In this document: positions 1 through 7,719 of the stretch, piece by piece | Layout of the letters: every line of letters starts with the position of its first letter | How positions within the stretch are numbered: the stretch's first letter is position 1 | Origin: Phycisphaerae bacterium | Lineage (GTDB): Bacteria > Planctomycetota > Phycisphaerae > JAJVII01 | Direction: 5' to 3' | Length of the DNA stretch: 9,746 nucleotides | NCBI GenBank assembly: GCA_028706835.1 | Contig: JAQTVL010000123.1 | Span: 1 to 9,746 of the forward strand | Made by a program: the position numbers and the translations under genes | The notes under the pieces: model-generated | Databases searched by the model: none | Told to the model about the DNA's origin: nothing | Seen by the model: the letters and a program-made list of their open reading frames with translations, nothing else

Positions 1-1075
1 GGTTCATCGGCTCGGGCTTAGCCAGGTCGCCGCAGATTTGCCCGATCGCCCGCGCCTGGGCCGCGGTCAGTGCGAACGGGAACCGCCGCAGGATTCGCTC
101 GCGGATTCGCTCATCGCACGGCATTGGCGTGGCCCTCAGCAGCGTCTGCCGCGATCGCCGCCGCACCGCCAGCGCCAACTGGAACATGAACGCCTCGTCC
201 CACGCCAGGCGCCGCCGCGCCGCCGCGTAGCGTGCCTGCACCTCCGCCGGCGGCAGGTTCGCATCGAGTGCGACGCTCGGCCCGGCGACGGGCACTCTGG
301 ATTCTTCGCCGTTTGTGGAGTGCGGTAGCGAAGCTGCCGCTTTCGCGGACGCGCCCGGGCGTGCATCCAAAGCGGTAGCGGCGCTACCGCACTCCACAGG
401 CGGCTGGGCCGCCGGAGAGCCCGGCGCGCTGACCGCTTGCTGCTGCGACATCGCCGGGAAGTGCATCCGCCCAACCGCCAGCCAGCGGTCGGGCAATTCG
501 CGTCGCCGCAGGTATTGCGGCGGAAAGAAATCTTCCACCAGCCGGAGCATTCCCGACAGGTTCCGCTGCACCACCTGCTGAATCTGCCGGCTGCTGATGG
601 CCGCGCTCGCCGGATACACCGGCTCCCATTGCCCCACCTTCAGCCGCTCGCCGGCCTCCGATTCCTGCCTGGTAATTTTCGGGTTGGTCAGCGTGGGCCC
701 GTATCGCCCCGGCCTCAGCTTGCCGGACAGGATCACCTGGTCGTGCTCGCCGAATTCCTTCCGCAGCCAGCCGGCGTTGAACCACGTCACGTCGATGGCC
801 GCGGTATTGTCCGCCAGCCGGCACGAGAAGACCGGCTTCCACCGATTCCCGTGCCACCGGCACCGCTCAAGCACGCCGGCCACGGTGACGACGCCGTCCT
901 TCTGCTTGATCGCCTGGGCAACGGGCATTCTGCCGGGCAGGTGCGACAGGTCGCGCGGGAAGTAGAACAGCAATTCGCCGACGGTCCGAATGCCGAGTTC
1001 GGCGAAGACGGCTGCGCGGGCCGGTCCGACGCCCTTAAGGAACTGCACCGGGTCTGACAGTTTGAGCAGGGCCAT
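1..1075 (-). CDS. recG: ATP-dependent DNA helicase RecG, N-terminal half (runs off the left edge)
   Basis: RecG remodels stalled replication forks and branched DNA in the cytoplasm. The 358 visible codons start at ATG 1075 and stay open to base 2. Residues 9-43 (PVQFLKGVGPARA, later FYFPRDL) are the RecG wedge-domain start. Residues about 60-150 are the OB-fold (FSCRLADN, VILSGKL). Residues 326-358 (FALTAAQARAIGQI, ending KPEPMN) are the Q-motif region just before Walker A, so the helicase motifs lie outside the window. Between HFP (205-207) and RRRLAWDE (288-294) most RecG proteins have only a short linker; here about 80 residues intervene, including a stretch encoded by a palindromic DNA element (314-398). 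No Shine-Dalgarno precedes the ATG, and promoter-like boxes sit so close that the mRNA may be leaderless. The identity is secure; intactness of the C-terminal half cannot be judged. Confidence 0.95.
   Translation of the reverse strand, partial: MALLKLSDPVQFLKGVGPARAAVFAELGIRTVGELLFYFPRDLSHLPGRMPVAQAIKQKDGVVTVAGVLERCRWHGNRWKPVFSCRLADNTAAIDVTWFNAGWLRKEFGEHDQVILSGKLRPGRYGPTLTNPKITRQESEAGERLKVGQWEPVYPASAAISSRQIQQVVQRNLSGMLRLVEDFFPPQYLRRRELPDRWLAVGRMHFPAMSQQQAVSAPGSPAAQPPVECGSAATALDARPGASAKAAASLPHSTNGEESRVPVAGPSVALDANLPPAEVQARYAAARRRLAWDEAFMFQLALAVRRRSRQTLLRATPMPCDERIRERILRRFPFALTAAQARAIGQICGDLAKPEPMN
314..398. repeat. 85-bp palindromic element inside the recG coding sequence
   Basis: The outer arms are perfect: TGTGGAGTGCGGTAGCG at 314-330 is the exact reverse complement of 382-398. 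Inner arms 331-343 and 369-381 pair imperfectly (AAAGCGG and AGC conserved), and the centre contains the perfect palindrome CGCCCGGGCG at 352-361. The whole segment can fold into one long interrupted hairpin. It is translated in the recG frame as residues about 226-254 (VECGSAATALDARPG then ASAKAAASLPHST) with no stop codon. No obvious target-site duplication flanks it. It looks like a REP-like mobile palindrome that has become coding, comparable in principle to Rickettsia palindromic elements. Only one copy is in this window, so its repetitive nature is inferred. Confidence 0.7.
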
Positions 1076-1081
1076 GGTCGA

Positions 1082-1110
1082 AGGATACCGGAGTCCGTGC
1101 CGAGTGCCAA
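1082..1110 (-). promoter_or_regulatory. Candidate recG promoter giving a leaderless transcript
   Basis: On the minus strand TTGGCA (1105-1110, one mismatch to TTGACA) is followed after 17 nt by TATCCT (1082-1087, two mismatches to TATAAT). Six nucleotides separate the -10 box from the recG ATG, so the expected +1 coincides with the A of the start codon (1075). This fits the lack of any Shine-Dalgarno there. The -35 box lies within the degenerate heptamer array at 1099-1133. The hexamer matches are seen; promoter activity is inferred. Confidence 0.45.
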
Positions 1111-1133
1111 GTGGCGAGCGCCGAATGGCAAAC
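1099..1133. repeat. Degenerate 7-bp tandem array upstream of recG
   Basis: Five consecutive 7-mers run GCCGAGT, GCCAAGT, GGCGAGC, GCCGAAT, GGCAAAC on the plus strand, sharing a G[GC]C[GA]A core. The period matches the CAGTGGT arrays around pilT but the unit sequence differs. The array begins 24 nt upstream of the recG start codon. It resembles cyanobacterial short tandemly repeated repetitive (STRR) heptamers in design only. Confidence 0.5.
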
Positions 1134-1140
1134 GGTCGTG

Positions 1141-1163
1141 GGACGCCCCGGGGGCGGGCGTCC
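1141..1163. repeat. GC-rich hairpin in the lysM-recG intergenic region
   Basis: GGACGCCC (1141-1148) is perfectly complementary to GGGCGTCC (1156-1163) around a 7-nt loop. It lies just beyond the terminator-like hairpin for minus-strand transcription and has no T-run on that side. It may be a back-up terminator structure, a mobile palindrome remnant, or chance in GC-rich DNA. Confidence 0.35.
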
Positions 1164-1172
1164 GGCAAATGG

Positions 1173-1201
1173 AAAAAGCCCAAGCGATGGCTCGGGCTTT
1201 T
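1173..1201 (-). terminator. Rho-independent terminator-like hairpin after the LysM gene
   Basis: Arms 1174-1185 and 1190-1201 form a 12-bp stem with a 4-nt loop. Read on the minus strand (AAAAGCCCGAGC, loop CATC, GCTTGGGCTTTT) it has a single G-U wobble and ends in five T residues (1177-1173). It stands 128 nt past the LysM stop codon and before the recG promoter, so it would separate the two units. On the plus strand the stem has an A-C mismatch, so minus-strand termination is favoured. Confidence 0.65.
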
Positions 1202-1328
1202 CGTCGCGGAGGAGCTTTTACTGGTAACTGGGCGGGCAAAGAAGCCGGCTACGCCGGCCCCTCTCCCTTGCTCCCTCCCCCTAATGGGGAGGGAAACAGG
1301 AGCGGCGGTTGCTGCCACAACGCTGTCA
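1202..1328. other. Non-coding stretch with two further palindromes
   Basis: No convincing gene lies between the terminator-like hairpin and the LysM stop codon. Two small inverted structures are visible: GCCGGC (1244-1249) repeated at 1253-1258 around TAC, and a perfect 8-bp stem CCCTCCCC (1273-1280) with GGGGAGGG (1286-1293) around a 5-nt loop. The latter is in the 3' UTR of the LysM transcript and lacks a T-run. Confidence 0.4.
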
Positions 1329-1727
1329 TCACGGGATGACGATCTTCGCGCCGACGGGAATCTTCGTCGGGTCCTTGTACTGCGGGTTCGCGTCCATGAT
1401 CTTCTTCACGTTCGCGTTCGACTTCGCCCCGTAATACTTCCCGCCCAACCCGAATATCGTGTCGCCCTTGGCCATCACGTGCGTCCGAGCGCCAGCCGGC
1501 ACCACGGGGTCAGCCGAGGGTGTCACTGGCGGCAGGACGCCGACCGGGTTGGCAGGCGTGCCAGTGTCAGGCGGCAGTTTGCCCACGTCTGCCGTTGGGG
1601 CCGTCGGGGCCGGCGGAGTGATGGTCGGATTGCCGACGTTGACGTCCGCCTTCGGCTTGCAGCCGGTGGCAGTGAAGGCGACGAGCAGACAGACAGCCGC
1701 CAGCGAGAACAGGAACGAACGGGCCAT
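1329..1727 (-). CDS. LysM-domain lipoprotein, small, peptidoglycan-binding
   Basis: This 132-residue protein has a lipoprotein signal peptide (residues 1-22, Lys/Arg-poor but with R3 and a hydrophobic core FLFSLAAVCLLVAF) ending in lipobox ATGC with Cys23 as the lipidated residue. A Pro/Thr/Ala-rich, low-complexity linker covers about 28-80. A single C-terminal LysM domain fills 82-132 (HVMAKGDTIFGLGGKYYG, IMDANPQYKDP, IPVGAKIVIP). It should tether a membrane to peptidoglycan in the cell envelope. The start is ATG 1727, preceded by AAAGGAGA (1732-1739); a longer frame from 1865 would destroy the signal peptide and is rejected. It has its own promoter and terminator-like hairpin, so it can be expressed apart from the pilus genes upstream. 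A role in anchoring the pilus machine (compare TsaP or FimV, which also use LysM) is plausible inference only. Confidence 0.88.
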   Translation of the reverse strand: MARSFLFSLAAVCLLVAFTATGCKPKADVNVGNPTITPPAPTAPTADVGKLPPDTGTPANPVGVLPPVTPSADPVVPAGARTHVMAKGDTIFGLGGKYYGAKSNANVKKIMDANPQYKDPTKIPVGAKIVIP

Positions 1728-1731
1728 GGAC

Positions 1732-1739
1732 TCTCCTTT
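1732..1739 (-). promoter_or_regulatory. Ribosome binding site that fixes the LysM start
   Basis: AAAGGAGA on the minus strand, with GGAG at 1733-1736 and 5 nt before ATG 1727. It decides for the 1727 start over the open frame extending to 1865. Confidence 0.75.
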
Positions 1740-1863
1740 ACCGTGAAACGTGGATCGAAGTGGCGACCCCCACGGGTCGTCCGTGACAATTCCGGTGCAT
1801 CCGTGCAGAGGGAGAAACGAAGCCGTTAGTTGTGGAAGGCGTCGCTTGCCCTCGGCGCGTCCC

Positions 1864-1891
1864 ATTAGAGCTTTTCGCGGGGGATTGTCAA
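1864..1891 (-). promoter_or_regulatory. Sigma70-like promoter of the LysM lipoprotein gene
   Basis: On the minus strand a perfect -35 TTGACA (1886-1891) is followed after 16 nt by TCTAAT (1864-1869), five of six matches to TATAAT. In this GC-rich sequence such a pair is unlikely by chance. The expected start near 1857 gives a 5' UTR of about 130 nt before ATG 1727. It begins 17 nt beyond the pilC stop codon, so the lipoprotein gene can be transcribed independently of the pilus operon. Confidence 0.65.
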
Positions 1892-1908
1892 GGAAAAGCG
1901 GGAGTTCG

Positions 1909-3123
1909 CTACTTCACCAGGCTGGACAGCTTGAAGATCGGCAGCACGATCGACATCGCGATGAACCCGACCACCAAGCCCATCATGACAATCATCAGCG
2001 GCTCGATAAGGGCCGTCACGTTCTTGATGATCGCTCGCAGTTCCTTGCTGTAGTAGCCGGATACGTCGTCGAGCACCTCGCCCAGCCGGCCGGACTCTTC
2101 GCCGGCGGCGATCATCTGGGCCACGGATCGCGGGAGCATGTTGCCTTTGAGCAGCGGGACGGCGATCTTCTTGCCCTGCTTGACGGAGTTGTAGACCTGC
2201 ATCCACATCGTGCGATAGAGTGCGTTGCCGCTGATCTGGGCGGTGATCGCGATCACGTCGAGCATCGGGACCCCGGAGTTGACCAGCACACCCATGGTGT
2301 GCAGGCCGCGGGAGATGTACATCGCCCGGAACATCTTGCGGAAGATCGGGGTCTTCAGCTTTACCGCGTCGAACCACAGCCGCCCGTTCGGCGTGCGGAT
2401 CAGCAGCAGGAAGGCCCAGATGGCGGCCCCGAGCACGCCGAGTATCAGCCACCAGTAGCCGACCAGGATCGCGCTGGTGGCCAGCAGGAACTTGGTGGGC
2501 ATGGGCAGGGCGGCCTCTTTGCCCTCGAAGATGGTCACGAATTTCGGCAACACGTAGGTGAGCAGGAAGGTGGTGGTGACGACGGCCATGATGCCGATGA
2601 TGGCCGGGTAGATCATCGCGGACCGGACCATCGACCGGGTTTCCATCTGCTGGGCGAGGTAATTGACGATACGGTCGAGCATCTTGCCGAACGAGCCGGA
2701 CATTTCGCTGGCCCGGACCATGTTCACGTAGAGCGGGGTGAAGGTTTTCGGGAAACGGGCGAGGGCGTCGGAGAGCTGCTTGCCGCCCTCGAGGTCCTTG
2801 CGGACGGAGTCGAGCATGTCCTTGAATCGCGGGTTCTGGCACTGCTCGGCGATGCCTTCGATGGCGGCCCGCAGGCTGATGCCGGCCTTTATCATGACCG
2901 CCATCTGGCTGGTGAAGTTGAGGACGTCCTTGAGCGACGGGGCCCCCAGGAACGACAGTTGCAGGCCGCCGGACTTCTTGGCCGTCGTCGACGGGCTGAG
3001 CGCAAGGATGACGTTGCCCTGGCGACGCAGTATCTCGCCGGCCTCCGCCATCGAGCTGGCCGCCAGCACGCCGCTGGCCACCTGGCCGCCCGCCTGCTTC
3101 ACTTCAAAACGATAATGGCCCAT
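1909..3123 (-). CDS. pilC: Type IV pilus inner-membrane platform protein PilC (GspF family)
   Basis: The 404-residue protein has the GspF/PilC layout: a short N-terminal pilin-machine segment (MGHYRFEVKQAGG, EAGEILRRQG), then two T2SSF domains, about 65-190 and 268-395. Hydrophobic spans at about 170-192, 211-242 and 371-397 fit the three-helix topology of the family. Typical motifs include MIKAGISLRAAI in the first domain with ASEMSGSFGKMLD at 138-150, and VNSGVPMLDVI with AAGEESGRLGEVLDDV in the second. PilC sits in the inner membrane and couples PilB/PilT rotation to pilin loading or removal. Start ATG 3123 matches the usual family N terminus, but no Shine-Dalgarno is present: the 8 nt upstream are GTTGTTGT, then the heptamer array begins at once. 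The 158-bp gap to pilT is repeat-filled. Family length is about 400, so it looks intact. Confidence 0.95.
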   Translation of the reverse strand: MGHYRFEVKQAGGQVASGVLAASSMAEAGEILRRQGNVILALSPSTTAKKSGGLQLSFLGAPSLKDVLNFTSQMAVMIKAGISLRAAIEGIAEQCQNPRFKDMLDSVRKDLEGGKQLSDALARFPKTFTPLYVNMVRASEMSGSFGKMLDRIVNYLAQQMETRSMVRSAMIYPAIIGIMAVVTTTFLLTYVLPKFVTIFEGKEAALPMPTKFLLATSAILVGYWWLILGVLGAAIWAFLLLIRTPNGRLWFDAVKLKTPIFRKMFRAMYISRGLHTMGVLVNSGVPMLDVIAITAQISGNALYRTMWMQVYNSVKQGKKIAVPLLKGNMLPRSVAQMIAAGEESGRLGEVLDDVSGYYSKELRAIIKNVTALIEPLMIVMMGLVVGFIAMSIVLPIFKLSSLVK

Positions 3124-3130
3124 ACAACAA

Positions 3131-3280
3131 CAGTGGTCAGTGGTCAGTGATCAGTGGTCAGAAACGAAGACCACGTCGCCCGGCCACGCCACCGCCTCTC
3201 TTTTCCCTGGTCCTGCCTGCTGGTCAACGACCGGTGGCCTCATTTATACGGACCACTGGCCACTGGTCACTGACCACTGC
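3131..3280. repeat. Inverted pair of CAGTGGT heptamer arrays between pilT and pilC
   Basis: The left arm has CAGTGGT, CAGTGGT, CAGTGAT, CAGTGGT and a partial CAG (3131-3161). The right arm has ACCACTG, GCCACTG, GTCACTG, ACCACTG (3252-3279), the complement in opposite orientation. The two arms can pair over roughly 28-30 bp, with an 89-nt middle that carries no gene. In the operon transcript the hairpin would end 7 nt before the pilC start codon. It is not a CRISPR: there are no spacers and the period is exactly 7 bp. Confidence 0.85.
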
Positions 3281-3281
3281 G

Positions 3282-4349
3282 TCACGCGCACATCGCCTGG
3301 TGCAGCTTGTCCGGGAAGTTGGCCTTGCTCAGGGCGTCATCCCGGGAAATCTTGCCGTTCAGATACAGCGTTTTGATCGCCTCGTCCATTGTCTGCATGC
3401 CCATCATCCGGTTGGTCTCGATGATGTTCGGAATCTCGAAAATCCGGTTCTCGCGGATGCAGTTGCGAAGCGCCGGCGTGCAGATCATCACCTCGACCCC
3501 CGGGACCATGCCCGGCTGGTCGATCCGCTTGAACAGCACCTGCGACACCACCGCCTGGAGCGTGTTGGCCAGCATCGAGCGAATCTGGTTCTGCTCGCCC
3601 TCCGGGTAGATGTCGATGATGCGCTCGATCGTCTGCGGCGCGTTGTTCGTGTGCAGCGTCGACAGAACCAGGTGGCCGGTCTCGGCCGCGGTGATGGCCG
3701 CCCGGCTGGTCTCCAGGTCGCGCATTTCGCCGACCAGGATCACGTCGGGGTCCTGCCGCAGCACGTGCTTGAGGCCGCTGGCGAAGTCGGGGCAGTCGTG
3801 GCCGATCTCGCGCTGCTCGATCGCGCTCTTGGCCGACCGCAGTGAGTATTCGATCGGGTCCTCCAGCGTGATGATGTGCTTGGCATACGTGCGGTTGATC
3901 TTGTCGATCATCGCTGCCAGCGTGGTGCTCTTGCCCGAGCCGGTGTCGCCGGTGACAAGCACGAGCCCTCGCGGCAGGTGCGGCAGGTTCGAAATCGCCT
4001 CCGGCAGATTCAACTCCTCCAGCGGGCGCACGCGGTCTTGGATGGCCCGCATCGCGATCGCGATCGACCCATTCTGGAAGTGGGCATTCACGCGGAATCG
4101 GCCGAGGCCCGGCACCTCGGTCGAGAAGTCCAGGTCCTGCTTCTTCTGGAACGTGTCGAACCGCTCCTCGCCCAGCATGTCCAGCGCCATCTGGTGTGTG
4201 CTCTCCGGCGAGACCAGCGGCAGGTCGGTCGGCTGGAGCAGCGTGTGCAGCCGAATCAGCGGCGGCAGCCCGACGATCAGGTGAACGTCGGACGCCCCGA
4301 TGCGGAGCGCGTCGGCGAGGATTTGCTTCAACGGGACGGCGGCAACCAT
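3282..4349 (-). CDS. pilT: Type IV pilus retraction ATPase PilT
   Basis: PilT is the hexameric cytoplasmic motor that depolymerises the pilus, powering twitching and DNA uptake. At 355 residues it is close to the usual length. The N-terminal PAS-like domain starts ILADALRIGASDVHLIVG. Walker A GDTGSGKST is at 134-142, the Asp box TLEDPIEY at 161-168, Walker B DVILVGEMRD at 202-211 and the His box HLVLSTLHTNNAPQ at 226-239. The PilT-specific retraction motif (AIRNLIRE in model proteins) is ALRNCIRE at 293-300, which separates it from PilB. ATG 4349 is preceded by GAGG (4356-4359) with 6-nt spacing; the first base of that site is also the edge of the upstream repeat array. Repeat-rich gaps of 109 and 158 bp separate it from pilB and pilC. 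All catalytic motifs are intact. Confidence 0.96.
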   Translation of the reverse strand: MVAAVPLKQILADALRIGASDVHLIVGLPPLIRLHTLLQPTDLPLVSPESTHQMALDMLGEERFDTFQKKQDLDFSTEVPGLGRFRVNAHFQNGSIAIAMRAIQDRVRPLEELNLPEAISNLPHLPRGLVLVTGDTGSGKSTTLAAMIDKINRTYAKHIITLEDPIEYSLRSAKSAIEQREIGHDCPDFASGLKHVLRQDPDVILVGEMRDLETSRAAITAAETGHLVLSTLHTNNAPQTIERIIDIYPEGEQNQIRSMLANTLQAVVSQVLFKRIDQPGMVPGVEVMICTPALRNCIRENRIFEIPNIIETNRMMGMQTMDEAIKTLYLNGKISRDDALSKANFPDKLHQAMCA

Positions 4350-4355
4350 AGGAAA

Positions 4356-4359
4356 CCTC
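4356..4359 (-). promoter_or_regulatory. pilT ribosome binding site abutting the heptamer array
   Basis: GAGG with 6-nt spacing to ATG 4349. Position 4359 is the first base of the first CAGTGGT unit, so the array hairpin would directly adjoin or overlap the ribosome landing site. Confidence 0.5.
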
Positions 4360-4454
4360 AGTGGTCAGTGGCCAGTGGTCAGTGGTCAGTAGTCGGTGCG
4401 TGGCCGTCGGTCTTGCTTTTCAACTGACCACTGGCCACTGATCCCTGACCACTG
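4359..4454. repeat. Inverted pair of CAGTGGT heptamer arrays between pilB and pilT
   Basis: The left arm has CAGTGGT, CAGTGGC, CAGTGGT, CAGTGGT, CAGTAGT (4359-4393). The right arm has ACCACTG, GCCACTG, ATCCCTG, ACCACTG (4427-4454). The arms are complementary over roughly 28 bp with a loop of about 33 nt. The unit is the same as in the pilT-pilC gap, so pilT is bracketed by two copies of one composite element. The array begins 4 nt past the pilB stop codon and ends 9 nt before the pilT start codon. Confidence 0.85.
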
Positions 4455-4458
4455 CCTT

Positions 4459-6227
<1,769 letters not shown>

Positions 6228-6228
<1 letters not shown>

Positions 6229-7091
6229 CAGAAACCCATCTCCAGCTTGAACTCGGTTCCCTCGAACGACAGCCGCACGGATCGCGGCTGAATGTCCTCG
6301 ATCGTGAAGCCGTCGATGGTGTCGCCGACCTTCAGCACCGACGTGTTGATCATCGCCTGCCTGCCGGCCGGGCCGGTAAGGATCGTTTGGAGCCGCAGCT
6401 TGGCGAAATCGGCCTTCGCCTTGTCCAGCCGCTTCTTCTTGGCGGCGTCGTCGGCCTGTTGGGCGGCGGTGGTCTTGACGCCCTGCTTGGTCTCGGAGTC
6501 CTCGAACCGGAACGGATTGGTCCGCAGGTTCTCCAGCGGCACCTGCTTCTTGCTCGTGAAGTTGAAGAACATCTCGACCAGGTGACGCGTGTCGCTGATA
6601 AGTTTGTCCGCCTCGGCCCGGCCGTTCGCCGGCGTTGCCTTGCCCGGTTCCGCTCTCGGCGACTGACGTTGCGCCTGGAGGAACTTGTCGATCGCCGTGT
6701 CGACCTTCTTGGAGGCCTGCTTGTCCGAAGCCGAGACGGTCTGCGGCCCCTTCTTCAGCGACATGAACGCGACGATCGCAATCCCGATGACAAAGAGCCC
6801 GAACAGCGTCAGGTTGGCCCGGCTGAGCGACGCCCGGATTCGCGTGGGCCCGCCGCCGACGATGGCCATTTCCTGCTCGTCGACCGGCGCGTCGCCGGAG
6901 ACCAGGGCGCTCTCGTCGTCCATGTCGGGCGTCGCGAACACGCTCTTGGCGGCGGTCGGGGCCGGCATGTCTGGCCGCCAGGGCCGGTCCGGCACCGCCC
7001 CCGGCTGAAGTTCAGGCCGCCACGGACGGGCGACGGGGGCGTTGTCGGCGGGCAGTCCGAGCGGGTTGGGGCGGGTCGGGTCTTGGCTCAC
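6228..7091 (-). CDS. PilP/GspC-like inner-membrane protein with HR domain
   Basis: The 287-residue protein begins at GTG 7091, chosen because GGAGGT (7097-7102) lies 5 nt upstream and the codon overlaps the pilO stop by 4 nt (GTGA). Residues 1-90 are a Pro-rich predicted cytoplasmic tail with two PWRP motifs (23-26, 37-40). A single membrane helix spans about 94-112 (LTLFGLFVIGIAIVAFM). A periplasmic linker with a charged, helical stretch follows (208-235), and LRTNPFRF (189-196) resembles the R-x-PF signature before PilP HR domains. Residues 231-286 (LRLQTILTG, GRQAMINTSVLKVGD, VRLSFEGTEFKLEM) have the beta-rich pattern of PilP/GspC homology regions, which contact the secretin. Position after pilO supports a PilP role; PilP is usually a lipoprotein, whereas this one is anchored like GspC. 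The family assignment is from pattern only. Confidence 0.65.
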
Positions 7092-7696
7092 GAGGCACCT
7101 CCGGTCTTGCGGGGAGCTGGCCGGTCGCGGCGTGACCCGGCTGGGTCAGCCGGCGGTTCGCCCTTGCCGTTCGGCTCGAAATAGACCGACACGACCACCT
7201 TGGTCTGCACGTGGCCTTCGCCGGCCTTGTCCTTCTCGATGTTCATGTCGGTCACGCGCGTGATCCGCGGCAGCCGCTCCAGGTCCAGCAGGAACTGGTA
7301 GGTCCCCTCGAACGAGCCGGACATCTCCATTTCGATCGGCAGGGCGACATACTCCGCCGCCTGCGTCTGCTTGAGCGTGCGAACCGACTTGGTCGTCAGC
7401 TTGTGCTTGTCGGTGATCTGCGTGATCTCGCGGAGCACCGAGTGAATCTGCTGGTCGTTCGGCAGTTTCGACTCGAAGAAGTCCAACGCCTTGCCCAGCT
7501 CGGTCAACTCCTTGCTCAGGCTCTCGCTGGTCTGGCCGATACGGTCAAGGTGCGTCAGCCGGGTCTGCTTGACGTCGTTTTCCTGGGTCAGCCTCTCGGT
7601 CTCGCGCCAGTGCGGCAGGAACACGAAGTAGCCGGCGCCGGCGACGATGCCGAGCAGCAGCAGGAAGAACGTCAGTTCGCGAAGTCCGATCCGCAT
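7088..7696 (-). CDS. pilO: Type IV pilus alignment protein PilO
   Basis: The 202-residue bitopic inner-membrane protein partners with PilN in the alignment complex. A short cytoplasmic N terminus and one membrane helix (8-27) are followed by a coiled coil (about 31-78) and a ferredoxin-like domain ending near 174. The segment PIEMEMSGSFEGTYQFL then DLERLPRITRV (120-148) is the most characteristic PilO stretch. Residues 176-202 form a Pro/Arg/Gly-rich tail absent from compact PilO proteins. ATG 7696 has GGAGGG (7703-7708) 6 nt upstream. The gap to pilN is 23 nt, and the 3' end overlaps the PilP-like gene by 4 nt. Length is near the family norm. Confidence 0.92.
   Translation of the reverse strand: MRIGLRELTFFLLLLGIVAGAGYFVFLPHWRETERLTQENDVKQTRLTHLDRIGQTSESLSKELTELGKALDFFESKLPNDQQIHSVLREITQITDKHKLTTKSVRTLKQTQAAEYVALPIEMEMSGSFEGTYQFLLDLERLPRITRVTDMNIEKDKAGEGHVQTKVVVSVYFEPNGKGEPPADPAGSRRDRPAPRKTGGAS
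7097..7102 (-). promoter_or_regulatory. Ribosome binding site deciding a GTG start
   Basis: GGAGGT on the minus strand, 5 nt before GTG 7091, inside the end of pilO. The next in-frame ATG is 41 codons further on and has no such site, so GTG is the likely start of the PilP-like gene. Confidence 0.75.
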
Positions 7697-7719
7697 GAGT
7701 CACCCTCCGCAAATCACTG

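Noticed and set aside
1780..1807. TCCGTG seen twice (1780-1785 and 1800-1805), hinting at a dispersed repeat in the LysM 5' UTR
   Set aside because: Two imperfect short matches with variable spacing are too little to call a repeat from one window.
1728..1865. N-terminal extension of the LysM protein to 1865
   Set aside because: It would bury the lipoprotein signal peptide 46 residues inside, overlaps the -10 box, and ignores the good ribosome binding site at 1732-1739.
1870..1899. Possible terminator hairpin GCTTTTC/GAAAAGC after pilC
   Set aside because: The stem is only 7 bp and AT-rich with a 16-nt loop, has no T-run, and coincides with the near-consensus TTGACA-16-TCTAAT promoter, which explains the sequence better.
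3131..4454. Repeats resembling a CRISPR array or iterons of an origin
   Set aside because: Units are 7 bp, contiguous and spacerless, arranged in inverted pairs, with pilT between them; there are no cas or replication initiator genes.
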